Origin: Flavobacterium sp. J27 | Lineage (GTDB): Bacteria; Bacteroidota; Bacteroidia; Flavobacteriales; Flavobacteriaceae | Direction of reading: 5' to 3' | Assembly (NCBI RefSeq): GCF_004303025.1 | Contig: NZ_PJQW01000010.1 | Coordinates: forward strand, 19,038-83,037 | Length of the DNA stretch: 64,000 nucleotides | Shown: positions 17,099 to 25,320 of the stretch, piece by piece | Layout: every line of letters starts with the position of its first letter | Numbering within the stretch: position 1 is the stretch's first letter | Notes under the pieces: generated by a model | The model's input: only the letters and a program-made list of their open reading frames with translations | Database searches by the model: none | What the model was told of the DNA's origin: nothing | Program-made: the position numbers and the translations under genes

Positions 17099-19546
17099 TT
17101 ACTCATGGCACATTTTGCAATATTCTCTTTTTATGAGGTTGTTTCTTAAAAGGTTACTGTTGTTTTTTTGCCATTCGCACCATTCATTTTTGTTAAGCCT
17201 GTAGACTTTTTTTAATAGGTATTCTAAATCGGCATCAGTTTGTCCGTTATCATCAAATTTTATTGGGTATGTTTGGGCTAGTATTAATGCTTCTTCTTTG
17301 CTAAATGAAGGCTTTTTCATCTCGTTTTTTAAGAGAGAAATAGTGGAGTCATAGGAACTCCATTTGTTTAAGAATAACGCTAAGTTTACGCGATCTTTAG
17401 GTGTTTGAATACTATTTTTAAAACTGGTATATACTTTTTCAAAATAATAATTGATGCCATTATAATCGTTAATATGATTGCAATAGTACAAAGAAACATA
17501 ATGATAATTTGCGATTAGATTGCGGTTCGTTTTAAAGAAATTGAATTGACTTTCTAAGGTTTTTGGTTTGGTTACATTAATTAATTTACTAGTTTCAATA
17601 TCCCAAGAATGTAATAATTGGTCATTGGTAACGCAATATAAGATGAGTAAATTAAACTGAGTATTTTGTGATAATGTATCGTATTGTGTAAACCAATGTT
17701 TTAAGAAACGGATGGTGTTGAAATAATCATAATGGTTATTTTGAATGAGAACAGCTGCTGCATTTTGAACTAAACTAGCATTGGTCATTATTTCTTGAAA
17801 AATAGGCTCTTCAAAAATAGTGAAGTCATAGTCTAATTTCGCTAATTTTGCTAAAGCTAAATTGGTTTTAGGGTTGTTCTTTTCATAAATTCCGGTACGA
17901 AGATTTACCTGATATAGCAATTGTAAATACTCGGGATGATTTGGATTGATGGGCTTAATTTCTCCATAATAATTGGCAACGAGTTTAGATATGCGTTGCT
18001 TATTTAAATATTTTTCCCATTTTTCTTTATGTAAATTAATGTATTTACGAATCTCGCTTTTAGGTTGCTGTGCAAGATGAGTTAAGTTTTCCATTTCTAA
18101 TTGAATGTAACAAGTTTCCCAATTTTCCTCTGCTATAATTTTGTTTGGTTTTATATTGATGCCTAATTTTTCTATACCATACTTTTCAATGGCTTTAGCT
18201 CTTTCTTGATATAATGTAATGTTATTTGTTTCGTTTCCTTCAACCGAGCTAAAACTATAAATTTGGGAAGAATGTAGGGTCGTATTTAAAATTTCAAAAG
18301 GCATTTCATCAATATCCCCATCTCGTACAATAGCTTCATCAATTGCATCGGCTTCTATAGTTTCTTTAGGAATAGTGTCGTAACTAATTTCAATATCAAA
18401 ATCTTCTAAAAGCAAACTGTTTTCCTGATAAAACGCACTTCTTGAATTTTCTAATTTTTCAATGATTTCATTTCGTCCAAATGCAAATTGATGCTCGTCT
18501 GTTTTAATAATACCTTTATTTGATAAAACGGTATTTTTTGGTATTTCTAATTTTGGTTCAACGGGTAATAAGGATAAAGATCTAGAGGCTACTTTTACAG
18601 GAGATACATATTCACACGCACAATTGTTTAAGATAAACACTATGCTTAGAGCCAATTGTTTACCTCTTAAATGTTGTGGTACTTCACCAACTTTAGTAAT
18701 TAACTTTAATTTATTTTTAGCACTGTTATTTTCTAATAACTCTTTTCTATAAATGGGTTTAGAGAGTGTTCCATCGTAAATCGTGGAAACATCAAACTGG
18801 TTCTTTTGTCCACATTGAAACTGTTCTAAATCTATAAAATCGATAGCAATTGCATCACTAGGTTCATCTAAAATAGTTTTAAACTTTTCTAAGTCATAAT
18901 AATATAATATAACATCATTACCTTCCATTTGCAGTCCATTTCCTAAGTGAATTTTATCATTAAATGTTATTTTTTTACATAAAGGGCTTTTCTCGTCTAT
19001 TCCAAAAGCATTTTCTGAAAGTTGATTGGGAATAATAACTCCTTTTGTTCCAAAAACATTGGTTGCATACAAGCGTTTTAATTTTTTATCATACGAAAAA
19101 GCAAGGTCAGTAAAGTCATAATTATAATTAATGATGTTTTTATAATGTGGAGGAGAATGTTTCCATTGTAAGAATAGTTTTTTGGCTAAAGCTTCTGTTT
19201 CTGTTGTGTTGTACTTTTTAGGTTCTACGGTTGTAAACAAGATGTTTTCTCCAAAAGAATGAAATATATTGCCTTTATAAAATAAAATTCTATCTTTTGG
19301 AAATTGTTTGATTTTATTATTTTGTTCGTGTGACAGAACCTTTTGATCCAGCATATAAAGACTGTGATCTTTAGCAGCTTTAAACAAAATAACATCTTTT
19401 TTTAATTCTGAAAGCTGTAATTGGTTTCTATGTTCATTAATAAGCGCTATTACTTTTTCACTTAGTTTATTGTAGTCGATAGTAAGTTCTTGTGAAGTGG
19501 TTTTTAAGGTTACCAATACCAATAGTACAGAGAGAAAATACTTCAT
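17099..19546 (-). CDS. Large secreted CAP-domain protein with long helical extension
   Basis: An 815-residue protein: signal peptide (1-18), CAP/SCP domain (about 28-170) with LSHEQ, FGENILF and WKHSPPHY supplying the usual His/Glu cleft residues, then about 640 residues with no family I know. The middle is beta-rich and the last 300 residues look like helical repeats. It ends in CKMCHE (810-815), a CxxCH at the extreme C-terminus. The N-terminal 170 residues are clearly paralogous to the next gene upstream (19631-20140), 84 bp away, so this pair arose by duplication. Confidence 0.75.
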   Translation of the reverse strand: MKYFLSVLLVLVTLKTTSQELTIDYNKLSEKVIALINEHRNQLQLSELKKDVILFKAAKDHSLYMLDQKVLSHEQNNKIKQFPKDRILFYKGNIFHSFGENILFTTVEPKKYNTTETEALAKKLFLQWKHSPPHYKNIINYNYDFTDLAFSYDKKLKRLYATNVFGTKGVIIPNQLSENAFGIDEKSPLCKKITFNDKIHLGNGLQMEGNDVILYYYDLEKFKTILDEPSDAIAIDFIDLEQFQCGQKNQFDVSTIYDGTLSKPIYRKELLENNSAKNKLKLITKVGEVPQHLRGKQLALSIVFILNNCACEYVSPVKVASRSLSLLPVEPKLEIPKNTVLSNKGIIKTDEHQFAFGRNEIIEKLENSRSAFYQENSLLLEDFDIEISYDTIPKETIEADAIDEAIVRDGDIDEMPFEILNTTLHSSQIYSFSSVEGNETNNITLYQERAKAIEKYGIEKLGINIKPNKIIAEENWETCYIQLEMENLTHLAQQPKSEIRKYINLHKEKWEKYLNKQRISKLVANYYGEIKPINPNHPEYLQLLYQVNLRTGIYEKNNPKTNLALAKLAKLDYDFTIFEEPIFQEIMTNASLVQNAAAVLIQNNHYDYFNTIRFLKHWFTQYDTLSQNTQFNLLILYCVTNDQLLHSWDIETSKLINVTKPKTLESQFNFFKTNRNLIANYHYVSLYYCNHINDYNGINYYFEKVYTSFKNSIQTPKDRVNLALFLNKWSSYDSTISLLKNEMKKPSFSKEEALILAQTYPIKFDDNGQTDADLEYLLKKVYRLNKNEWCEWQKNNSNLLRNNLIKREYCKMCHE

Positions 19547-19630
19547 AAAAGGTTGGGTTACGTTAATAGCTGGGTTGTTATCAATGTTGTAATTGATAAA
19601 GTATAGGTTTAATAAAGGCGATTAAGTTAC

Positions 19631-20140
19631 TTATTTGTTACCAAAAACTGTTGTAGCGTATAAGCGTTTTGCTTTAGTATCAAAGGCAAAAGCTAAACTA
19701 GCAAAACCAAAATCTTTACTGGTCATGTTTTGATAATGTGGAGGCGATTCTTCCCATTGTTTATAGATTTTTTGGGCTAAGGTTGCTATTTCTTCCTTAG
19801 TATATTCTTTTGGTTCAACGGTTAAATACAACACATTTTCACCATAAGCAAAGAAATCGATGCCACCATGAAATTTAATACGGTTTTTGGGATATTTTTT
19901 TTGAGTTGTAGCTTGTTCGTGCGACAATTTTTTAATTTGTAGCATATAATTACTTTGATCTTGAGCAGCTTTTAACAAAACGGGATCTTTTTCTAAAGCG
20001 TTTAATTTAAACGTTTTTCTATGTTGGTTGATTAATTGTAAAATTTCAGTTTCTAAGGCCGAATCATCTAAATGGAGTTCTTGTGAAACAACAACCAATG
20101 AATTAAAGAAAAACAAAAATAAAAACAAAGTATTTTTCAT
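19631..20140 (-). CDS. Secreted CAP-domain (SCP/PR1-like) protein
   Basis: A 169-residue protein: signal peptide (1-19) and one CAP domain with LSHEQ, YGENVLY and WEESPPHYQNM. Bacterial CAP proteins are extracytoplasmic; suggested roles include lipid binding and cell-envelope tasks, but the function here is unknown. It is probably co-transcribed with the 815-residue paralogue downstream. Confidence 0.85.
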   Translation of the reverse strand: MKNTLFLFLFFFNSLVVVSQELHLDDSALETEILQLINQHRKTFKLNALEKDPVLLKAAQDQSNYMLQIKKLSHEQATTQKKYPKNRIKFHGGIDFFAYGENVLYLTVEPKEYTKEEIATLAQKIYKQWEESPPHYQNMTSKDFGFASLAFAFDTKAKRLYATTVFGNK

Positions 20141-20201
20141 AAGAAAGTTTTTTTATATGATATCAAATTTCGTGCCAATTGTTAATGACATGTTAATAAA
20201 A

Positions 20202-20229
20202 AAATCCATTCGTTAGGACTAATGGATTT
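20202..20229 (-). terminator. Terminator of the marR/YgjV-like operon
   Basis: aaatccatt / aatggattt with a 10-nt loop; on the minus strand a T run follows the stem. It lies 14 bp past the stop of the 75-residue gene. Confidence 0.7.
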
Positions 20230-20242
20230 AAATTGCTTTGTA

Positions 20243-20470
20243 TTATTTACTTACGCTTTTGTCTTTCTTTTTAAGATGATAAATATGGATGAAACAGAAA
20301 ATAATTCCTGATATAATTAAAGGAATAGAATCTAGAAAAAAACCATAGACGACATAAAACACACTAGAAATAGTATGCCAAATTCTAAAATGTGTCATTT
20401 CTTTTTTGGTAGCCGCATAAAACCCAGCAATAATAGCAATATAACCTATAATTTCAATTAGTAATTTCAT
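20243..20470 (-). CDS. YgjV-like small membrane protein
   Basis: A 75-residue protein with three membrane helices: GYIAIIAGFYAATKKEMTHF, RIWHTISSVFYVVYGFFLDS, IPLIISGIIFCFIHIYHLKK. The layout resembles YgjV and SemiSWEET-type small transporters. It starts 2 bp after the MarR stop codon, so MarR probably controls it. Family assignment is tentative. Confidence 0.65.
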   Translation of the reverse strand: MKLLIEIIGYIAIIAGFYAATKKEMTHFRIWHTISSVFYVVYGFFLDSIPLIISGIIFCFIHIYHLKKKDKSVSK

Positions 20471-20472
20471 TT

Positions 20473-20958
20473 TTATTTTGTTTCTTTCAGCTTTTCTAAG
20501 GCTCGTTCTTTATAACTTTTTTGGTTTACTTTCTCTTCAATTTTTAATAGTTCTTCTAAAAAATTAGGACTATCATCGATTAAATTTTGTATGACTTCTG
20601 TACCAATTTTCCAATAGTTCTCTAATATTGGGAGCTTGTCTATTGCTTTTTGAGTTAAGATGATGTTTTGTTTTCTTTTATCCTTATCGTCCAAATTTGC
20701 TGTAACATAACCTGTTTTTTTCATCTTATTAATAATTTTTATAACTGCAGGATGTGAAAATTGTAAGGCATCGGCTATTTCAGTGATGGTCATGGCTTCA
20801 TTTTGTTGTAATAATCTGAATATTAAATTCCAATTGGGTTCAATATCTAAGTCTTCAGATTTATATAAATCTCTTGTACTATATAATAAAGCATCACTCA
20901 ATCTTTTAATGCGACTGCTAAGTCCTTCTATTTCTAATACAATTAAATAATCTTTCAT
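20473..20958 (-). CDS. MarR family transcriptional regulator
   Basis: A 161-residue winged-helix protein: helices MTITEIADALQFSHPAVIKI (HTH, about 56-75) and the wing TGYVTANLDDKDKRKQNIIL. MarR proteins are dimeric and usually released from DNA by small phenolics or oxidants. Palindromes on both sides of the promoter -7 element directly upstream imply autorepression. Its target is probably the small membrane protein gene 2 bp downstream. Confidence 0.9.
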   Translation of the reverse strand: MKDYLIVLEIEGLSSRIKRLSDALLYSTRDLYKSEDLDIEPNWNLIFRLLQQNEAMTITEIADALQFSHPAVIKIINKMKKTGYVTANLDDKDKRKQNIILTQKAIDKLPILENYWKIGTEVIQNLIDDSPNFLEELLKIEEKVNQKSYKERALEKLKETK

Positions 20959-20961
20959 TTT

Positions 20962-21010
20962 TATGTAACTGGTTACGCAAATATATAAAAAATATGTAAC
21001 TAGTTACATA
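20962..21010. promoter_or_regulatory. marR promoter with two palindromic operators
   Basis: An 18-bp perfect palindrome tatgtaactagttacata lies at 20993-21010. A degenerate copy, tatgtaactggttacgca, lies at 20962-20979. The minus-strand -7 element (caaatata on the plus strand, TATATTTG on minus) is at 20978-20985 between them, so a bound MarR dimer would block RNA polymerase. Confidence 0.75.
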
Positions 21011-21030
21011 TGTAAGTAAAAAAGAATAAA

Positions 21031-21060
21031 AAAATCCATTAGTAAATGCTAATGGATTTT
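21031..21060 (-). terminator. purB terminator
   Basis: 12-bp stem aaaatccattag / ctaatggatttt, 6-nt loop, 22 bp past the purB stop codon on the minus strand. Its arms resemble the terminator at 20202. Confidence 0.8.
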
Positions 21061-21082
21061 TATAATGGAAATTAATTTAGGT

Positions 21083-22429
21083 TTAGATACCTAAATAATT
21101 GCTAGGTGTAATTTGTTTTAGTTCGTTTTTAATGTTATCTGAAACATATAGTGTTTCAATAAAATTATGAATGGCTTCTTTATTAATAACCGAATTGGTA
21201 CGCGTTAATTCTTTTAAGGCTTCATAAGGGTTTGGGTAAGCTTCTCTTCTTAAAATCGTTTGAATAGCCTCGGCTACAACTGCCCAATTTTTCTCTAAAT
21301 CTTCTTCAAATTTCGCTTCATTTAATAATAGTTTGTTTAATCCTTTCAAAGTTGCTTCAAAAGCAATTATAGTATGACCAAATGGAACACCTACATTTCT
21401 TAAAACCGTACTATCTGTTAAATCGCGTTGTAATCTTGAAATAGGTAATTTGGCAGAAAGATGCTCAAAAATAGCATTAGCAATGCCTAAATTTCCTTCA
21501 CTGTTTTCAAAATCGATAGGGTTCACTTTATGCGGCATCGCAGAAGAACCAATTTCTCCAGCTTTTATTTTTTGTTTGAAATAATCCATGGAAACGTAAG
21601 TCCAAATGTCTCTATCCAAATCAATCAAAATGGTGTTAATGCGTTTTAAAGCATCAAAAAAGGCTGCGAAATGATCGTAATGTTCAATTTGAGTGGTAGG
21701 AAAAGAATGGTGTAATCCGAGACTGTTTTCTACAAAATCGGTTCCAAATTGTTTCCAATCGATGGCTGGGTAAGCAATTTTGTGGGCGTTATAATTTCCG
21801 GTAGCTCCTCCAAATTTGGCAGCAAAGGGGATATTAAATAGTAAGCGCATTTGCTCTTCCAAACGTTCTACAAAAACTAAAATTTCTTTTCCCAAACGGG
21901 TAGGAGAAGCAGGTTGTCCATGAGTTCTGGCTAACATAGGAACATCGGTCCATTCTACACTTAGTTCTTTTAATTTTTGGATGACAGCAATTAATGTTGG
22001 TAAATATACATTTTCAAATGCTTCTTTAGTTGATAATGGAATAGCTGTATTGTTAATATCTTGAGAAGTTAATCCAAAATGAATAAACTCTTTATATTGT
22101 TCTAATCCTAAAGCATCAAATTTACTTTTAATAAAGTATTCTACTGCTTTAACGTCATGATTGGTTGTTTTTTCTGTTTCTTTTATCCAAAGCGCATCTT
22201 CGGTAGAAAAGTTAGTATACATTTCTCTCAAAGGGACGAAAACTTTGGCATCAACACTGGTTAATTGTGGTAAAGGCAGTTCACATAAAGCAATGAAATA
22301 TTCTACTTCTATAAGAACGCGGTATTTAATAAGTGCTTCTTCCGAAAAATAAGGGGCTAAATTTTGTGTTTTGTTTCTATATCTTCCATCAATTGGAGAA
22401 ATAGCATTTAGTTCTGATAAATGTGACAT
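21083..22429 (-). CDS. purB: Adenylosuccinate lyase
   Basis: A 448-residue fumarase/aspartase-superfamily enzyme that removes fumarate from SAICAR and adenylosuccinate in purine synthesis. The N-terminus LNAISPIDGRYRNKT is typical of PurB, and the superfamily signature GSSAMPHKVNP lies at about 293-303. HGQPASPTRLGKE carries a catalytic His. Full length. A -7 element at 22459 and the terminator at 21031 mark a single-gene transcript. Confidence 0.97.
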   Translation of the reverse strand: MSHLSELNAISPIDGRYRNKTQNLAPYFSEEALIKYRVLIEVEYFIALCELPLPQLTSVDAKVFVPLREMYTNFSTEDALWIKETEKTTNHDVKAVEYFIKSKFDALGLEQYKEFIHFGLTSQDINNTAIPLSTKEAFENVYLPTLIAVIQKLKELSVEWTDVPMLARTHGQPASPTRLGKEILVFVERLEEQMRLLFNIPFAAKFGGATGNYNAHKIAYPAIDWKQFGTDFVENSLGLHHSFPTTQIEHYDHFAAFFDALKRINTILIDLDRDIWTYVSMDYFKQKIKAGEIGSSAMPHKVNPIDFENSEGNLGIANAIFEHLSAKLPISRLQRDLTDSTVLRNVGVPFGHTIIAFEATLKGLNKLLLNEAKFEEDLEKNWAVVAEAIQTILRREAYPNPYEALKELTRTNSVINKEAIHNFIETLYVSDNIKNELKQITPSNYLGI

Positions 22430-22458
22430 GTTGTAGTTGTGTAGTTTTTAACAAAGTG

Positions 22459-22466
22459 CAAAAATA
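22459..22466 (-). promoter_or_regulatory. purB promoter -7 element
   Basis: caaaaata on the plus strand reads TAttTTTG on the minus strand, 30 bp before the purB start. Confidence 0.6.
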
Positions 22467-22558
22467 GTTATAAGTTGTAAGTTATGAGTTATGTGTTTAT
22501 TATTTTTTATAATTTTTTTCTGAGAGAATCTGAAAGAAATGGCCTTTGTATTAATGAG

Positions 22559-22583
22559 AAAAAGCGTCATAAAGACGCTTTTT
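22559..22583 (-). terminator. Terminator of the sigma/anti-sigma operon
   Basis: 10-bp stem aaaaagcgtc / gacgcttttt with a 5-nt loop, 22 bp past the anti-sigma stop codon. Confidence 0.85.
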
Positions 22584-22604
22584 CAATTTTTAGGTTGCTT
22601 TTTT

Positions 22605-23387
22605 CTATACTTTTCCTAAAGTATATAATTGTTCTAAAGTAGGGCTTTCACTACCACCAGCTGGTTCTAGCGTAATTCCAAATGCTTCAGCATCTTCTGC
22701 TTTGTCTACTTTAAACAGTTTGGTATTGTTTGCGGTGAAGTTTTCTAATAAACCAATGCTTTGCGGTGTTAAAGGTTCTAATTTTAATCCCCATACTTGG
22801 TAAACTTTTCCCTCAGGAGGAGCAGGTAAACCAGAAGCATCTATATAAACTTCTTTTGTTTCTTTGTTATAATAGGCTTTTGCGTAAGCTGTAGGTGCTA
22901 CAGTCTGACCACCAAGAGCGACCTGAACGTTGTTGTTGTCTCTTACAACAGCTAATACCGTTTCAGCTTCTTGTTTTTCAAATTCTAAATCGACAATCGA
23001 TTTTTGCATGCTGCTTTTTTCATTTGATAATTTATCAATCGCTGTTTGAGATTCATTTAATTTCATGTATTGTAATCCAAATCCAATAACAAACACAGCG
23101 GCAGCAGCCCAACCAATATAACTTGTCCAAGATGATTTTCTATTCATTGTTATTACATCTTTTCTAGCTAAAATACGTTGTCTGATTTTTTCGTAATTAG
23201 TAGCTGATAAATGAGGTGCTACACTTTGCGAAAGGTTAATAACAGCATTTTCAATGGCAATAATTTCTTCCTGAACTTCAGGGTGTTCTTTAGCCATATC
23301 TATTACATTTTTGTTTTCTTCTTCTGTTAATTTTCCGAAAACAAAGAGTTCTAATGTACCAGATTCTATTAATTCTCTACTATTCAT
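22605..23387 (-). CDS. Anti-sigma factor, RskA C-terminal type
   Basis: A 260-residue membrane protein: cytosolic N-terminus (ESGTLELFVFGKLTEEENKN, the anti-sigma zinc-finger-like part without the HxxxCxxC), one membrane helix (about 87-106), a coiled coil (about 107-150), and an RskA-type domain with VYQVWGLKLEPLTPQSIGLL and FGITLEPAGGSESPT. It should hold the ECF sigma factor inactive at the membrane. Its gene overlaps the sigma gene by 8 bases, a typical coupled pair. Confidence 0.92.
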   Translation of the reverse strand: MNSRELIESGTLELFVFGKLTEEENKNVIDMAKEHPEVQEEIIAIENAVINLSQSVAPHLSATNYEKIRQRILARKDVITMNRKSSWTSYIGWAAAAVFVIGFGLQYMKLNESQTAIDKLSNEKSSMQKSIVDLEFEKQEAETVLAVVRDNNNVQVALGGQTVAPTAYAKAYYNKETKEVYIDASGLPAPPEGKVYQVWGLKLEPLTPQSIGLLENFTANNTKLFKVDKAEDAEAFGITLEPAGGSESPTLEQLYTLGKV

Positions 23388-23910
23388 TGATCATTGTTCT
23401 TAATTCGTTCATGCAATTTCTATTTTGCGTTTTTACAGTTCCTAAAGGGATTTCTAATTCTTCGGATGCTTCTTGTTGTGTATATCCTTGAAAAAATAAT
23501 AATTCAATGATTTGAATACACTTTGGTTTTAATTTTTTTATAAACCGACTAATTCCAATAGCATCAATTCTGTTAACAGTTTTCGAATTGTCTTCAAGCA
23601 TATATACGAAGTTCTCAGCAGATTGGTTTTTTTGACTATTATTATACCCTTTTGAACGTAATTTGTCGATTGTTGTATTTCGAGCAATATTAAGCATCCA
23701 AGTATATAGTCTACCTTTAGATTCATTATAAGAGTCGATATTGTTCCAAATTTTTACAAAAACTTCCTGAAGCACATCTTCAGCTTCTTCTCGGTTTTTG
23801 ATTAAATTATAGATTACTGCATACAAACTCTTTGCGTAATTATCATATAGTAAAGTGAATGACTGATTACTTTTACTAAGTAATTCTTTAACTAATAGTT
23901 CTTGTTCCAT
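23380..23910 (-). CDS. ECF-type RNA polymerase sigma factor
   Basis: A 176-residue sigma-70 family factor with region 2 (NREEAEDVLQEVFVKIWNNI, then GRLYTWMLNIARNTTIDKLR) and region 4 (QGYTQQEASEELEIPLGTVK). Divergent from the DUF4331 genes across a 106-bp gap, which makes those genes and its own operon the likely targets. Together with RskA-type anti-sigma it forms a membrane-signalling switch. Confidence 0.94.
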   Translation of the reverse strand: MEQELLVKELLSKSNQSFTLLYDNYAKSLYAVIYNLIKNREEAEDVLQEVFVKIWNNIDSYNESKGRLYTWMLNIARNTTIDKLRSKGYNNSQKNQSAENFVYMLEDNSKTVNRIDAIGISRFIKKLKPKCIQIIELLFFQGYTQQEASEELEIPLGTVKTQNRNCMNELRTMINE

Positions 23911-23980
23911 AAATTTCTAAGTTATCACTAATATAGTAAAAAAATTACAACTTTTTAAAACCAGAGTATTCTTTTTCTCG

Positions 23981-23992
23981 TAACTGTAGTTA
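23981..23992. promoter_or_regulatory. Small palindrome between sigma operon and DUF4331 genes
   Basis: taactgtagtta has 5-bp arms around gt, in the 106-bp divergent gap, 25 bp before the DUF4331 start. It may belong to a sigma- or regulator-controlled promoter; no consensus -7 element is seen before the DUF4331 gene. Confidence 0.3.
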
Positions 23993-24016
23993 TAAAACAT
24001 TTAAAAAAGTAACAAA

Positions 24017-24664
24017 ATGAAAAAATCAAAACTATTCTTAGGAATTTCTTTATTAGGATTAGCTAGTATTATTTTAATTGCTGCCGATCATATTGATGCA
24101 CCAGCAGTACAAGGTGGTACAGCAGATATTACTGATTTTTATTCCTTTCAAGGTGCCAATACCAATAATCTGGTTTTTGTGGCTAATGTAAAAGGATTAT
24201 TGAGCCCTACTGCTAGTGCTTCTGCCTCTTTTGATGAAGGAGTATTAGTTGAATTTAACATTGATAACAATGGAGATAATGTTGAAGATTTAGTAATTCA
24301 AGCCATACCTAGAAATGGAAGAATGTATTTCTTTGGACCAGTAGCTCCAGGAACTGCGGGAACATCAAGTACTATTAAAACAAATGCTGCTTTAGGGAAT
24401 GTAAAAATTACACCATATGGCTCTGATGCAATAACTTCTGTTCAGTCTGGTGTAAACTTATTTGCTGGCTTAAGAGATGATCCTTTCTTTTTTGATTTTG
24501 GTCAATATTCTGAAATCATCGCAGGAAATGCCTCTAGCTTTAATAACCCTGGTACAGATACTTTTGCGGGTTCAAATGTAATGTCTATAGTGGTAGAACT
24601 ACCAAAATCTATGTTAGGAGGTACAGGTACTTTGAATACATGGGTAGAAACAAAAAGAAAATAA
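24017..24664 (+). CDS. DUF4331 family exported protein (N-terminal half type)
   Basis: A 215-residue protein with a signal peptide (1-22) and the DUF4331 start AADHIDAPAVQGGTADITDF directly after it, then YSFQGANTNNLVFV and LRDDPFFFDFGQY. DUF4331 proteins are extracytoplasmic and of unknown function. Here the region usually found in one long DUF4331 protein appears to be spread over this and the next gene (24 bp away). It ends soon after the SMLGGTGTLNTWVETKR stretch. Opposite in direction to the ECF sigma operon. Confidence 0.88.
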   Translation: MKKSKLFLGISLLGLASIILIAADHIDAPAVQGGTADITDFYSFQGANTNNLVFVANVKGLLSPTASASASFDEGVLVEFNIDNNGDNVEDLVIQAIPRNGRMYFFGPVAPGTAGTSSTIKTNAALGNVKITPYGSDAITSVQSGVNLFAGLRDDPFFFDFGQYSEIIAGNASSFNNPGTDTFAGSNVMSIVVELPKSMLGGTGTLNTWVETKRK

Positions 24665-24688
24665 CAAACTAAATTAAATACACAAATT

Positions 24689-25234
24689 ATGAAATCAATA
24701 CAATATAAAAAAATACTTACTGCTCTTATTATTGCCTCTTTTTCAATTGCATGTAGTGATGATGATACCATCACATATGAACAACCATTAGATTTTAGTG
24801 GAACGTATACACAACAAGATCAAATGGGAAGACCTGCAATTAATACCGTATTTGTTAGCTCTAACAATAAAGATAATTTTAATACAACCACTCCTTCTAC
24901 TATGAACTCAAATTTTCAAGCTGCTTTTCAATCTAAATTGTTAGCTTTAAATGCTGGGTATACTACAAATTTATTAGGACTAGATGCTGCTGCTTTTACA
25001 GGAGTTTTAGCTACCGATGTTTTAAATGTTTCTACCACAGCAACCACTACTTTTTATGATGGTACCAATGTATTAACAGGTAGAGCTTTAGCTGATGACG
25101 TTATTGATGTTGAATTGATATTAATTTTTGGTGGACCAAATAATTCGGATAACCCAGGATTAACTTCTGATCATGTTGATGCAAATGACAAAGCATTTTT
25201 AACCTCATTTCCTTATTTAGCTTCCCCTTGGTAA
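24689..25234 (+). CDS. DUF4331-type lipoprotein (C-terminal half type)
   Basis: A 181-residue lipoprotein with lipobox SIACSDDD (Cys22). It continues with YTQQDQMGRPAINTVFV and DNPGLTSDHVDANDKAFLTSFPYLASPW, which correspond to the C-terminal part of long DUF4331 proteins. It probably works with the preceding gene product in the periplasm or on the cell surface. A 12-bp hairpin follows. Confidence 0.85.
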   Translation: MKSIQYKKILTALIIASFSIACSDDDTITYEQPLDFSGTYTQQDQMGRPAINTVFVSSNNKDNFNTTTPSTMNSNFQAAFQSKLLALNAGYTTNLLGLDAAAFTGVLATDVLNVSTTATTTFYDGTNVLTGRALADDVIDVELILIFGGPNNSDNPGLTSDHVDANDKAFLTSFPYLASPW

Positions 25235-25259
25235 GCCAATACTCTTAAAATATTATAGT

Positions 25260-25294
25260 ATAAAGAAAGAGTGTCTCTGATGCTCTTTCTTTAT
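25260..25294 (+). terminator. 12-bp hairpin between DUF4331 and TPR genes
   Basis: ataaagaaagag pairs exactly with ctctttctttat around an 11-nt loop. There is no long T run after it, so it could be a terminator, an attenuator or a processing site inside the operon. Confidence 0.5.
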
Positions 25295-25320
25295 AAATAA
25301 ACAAATTAAAACCTAACATC

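Noticed and set aside
17099..19546. Reading the CKMCHE end of the large CAP protein as a cytochrome c
   Set aside because: A lone CxxCH as the last residues, with no distal ligand or cytochrome fold, is not enough; kept only as an oddity.
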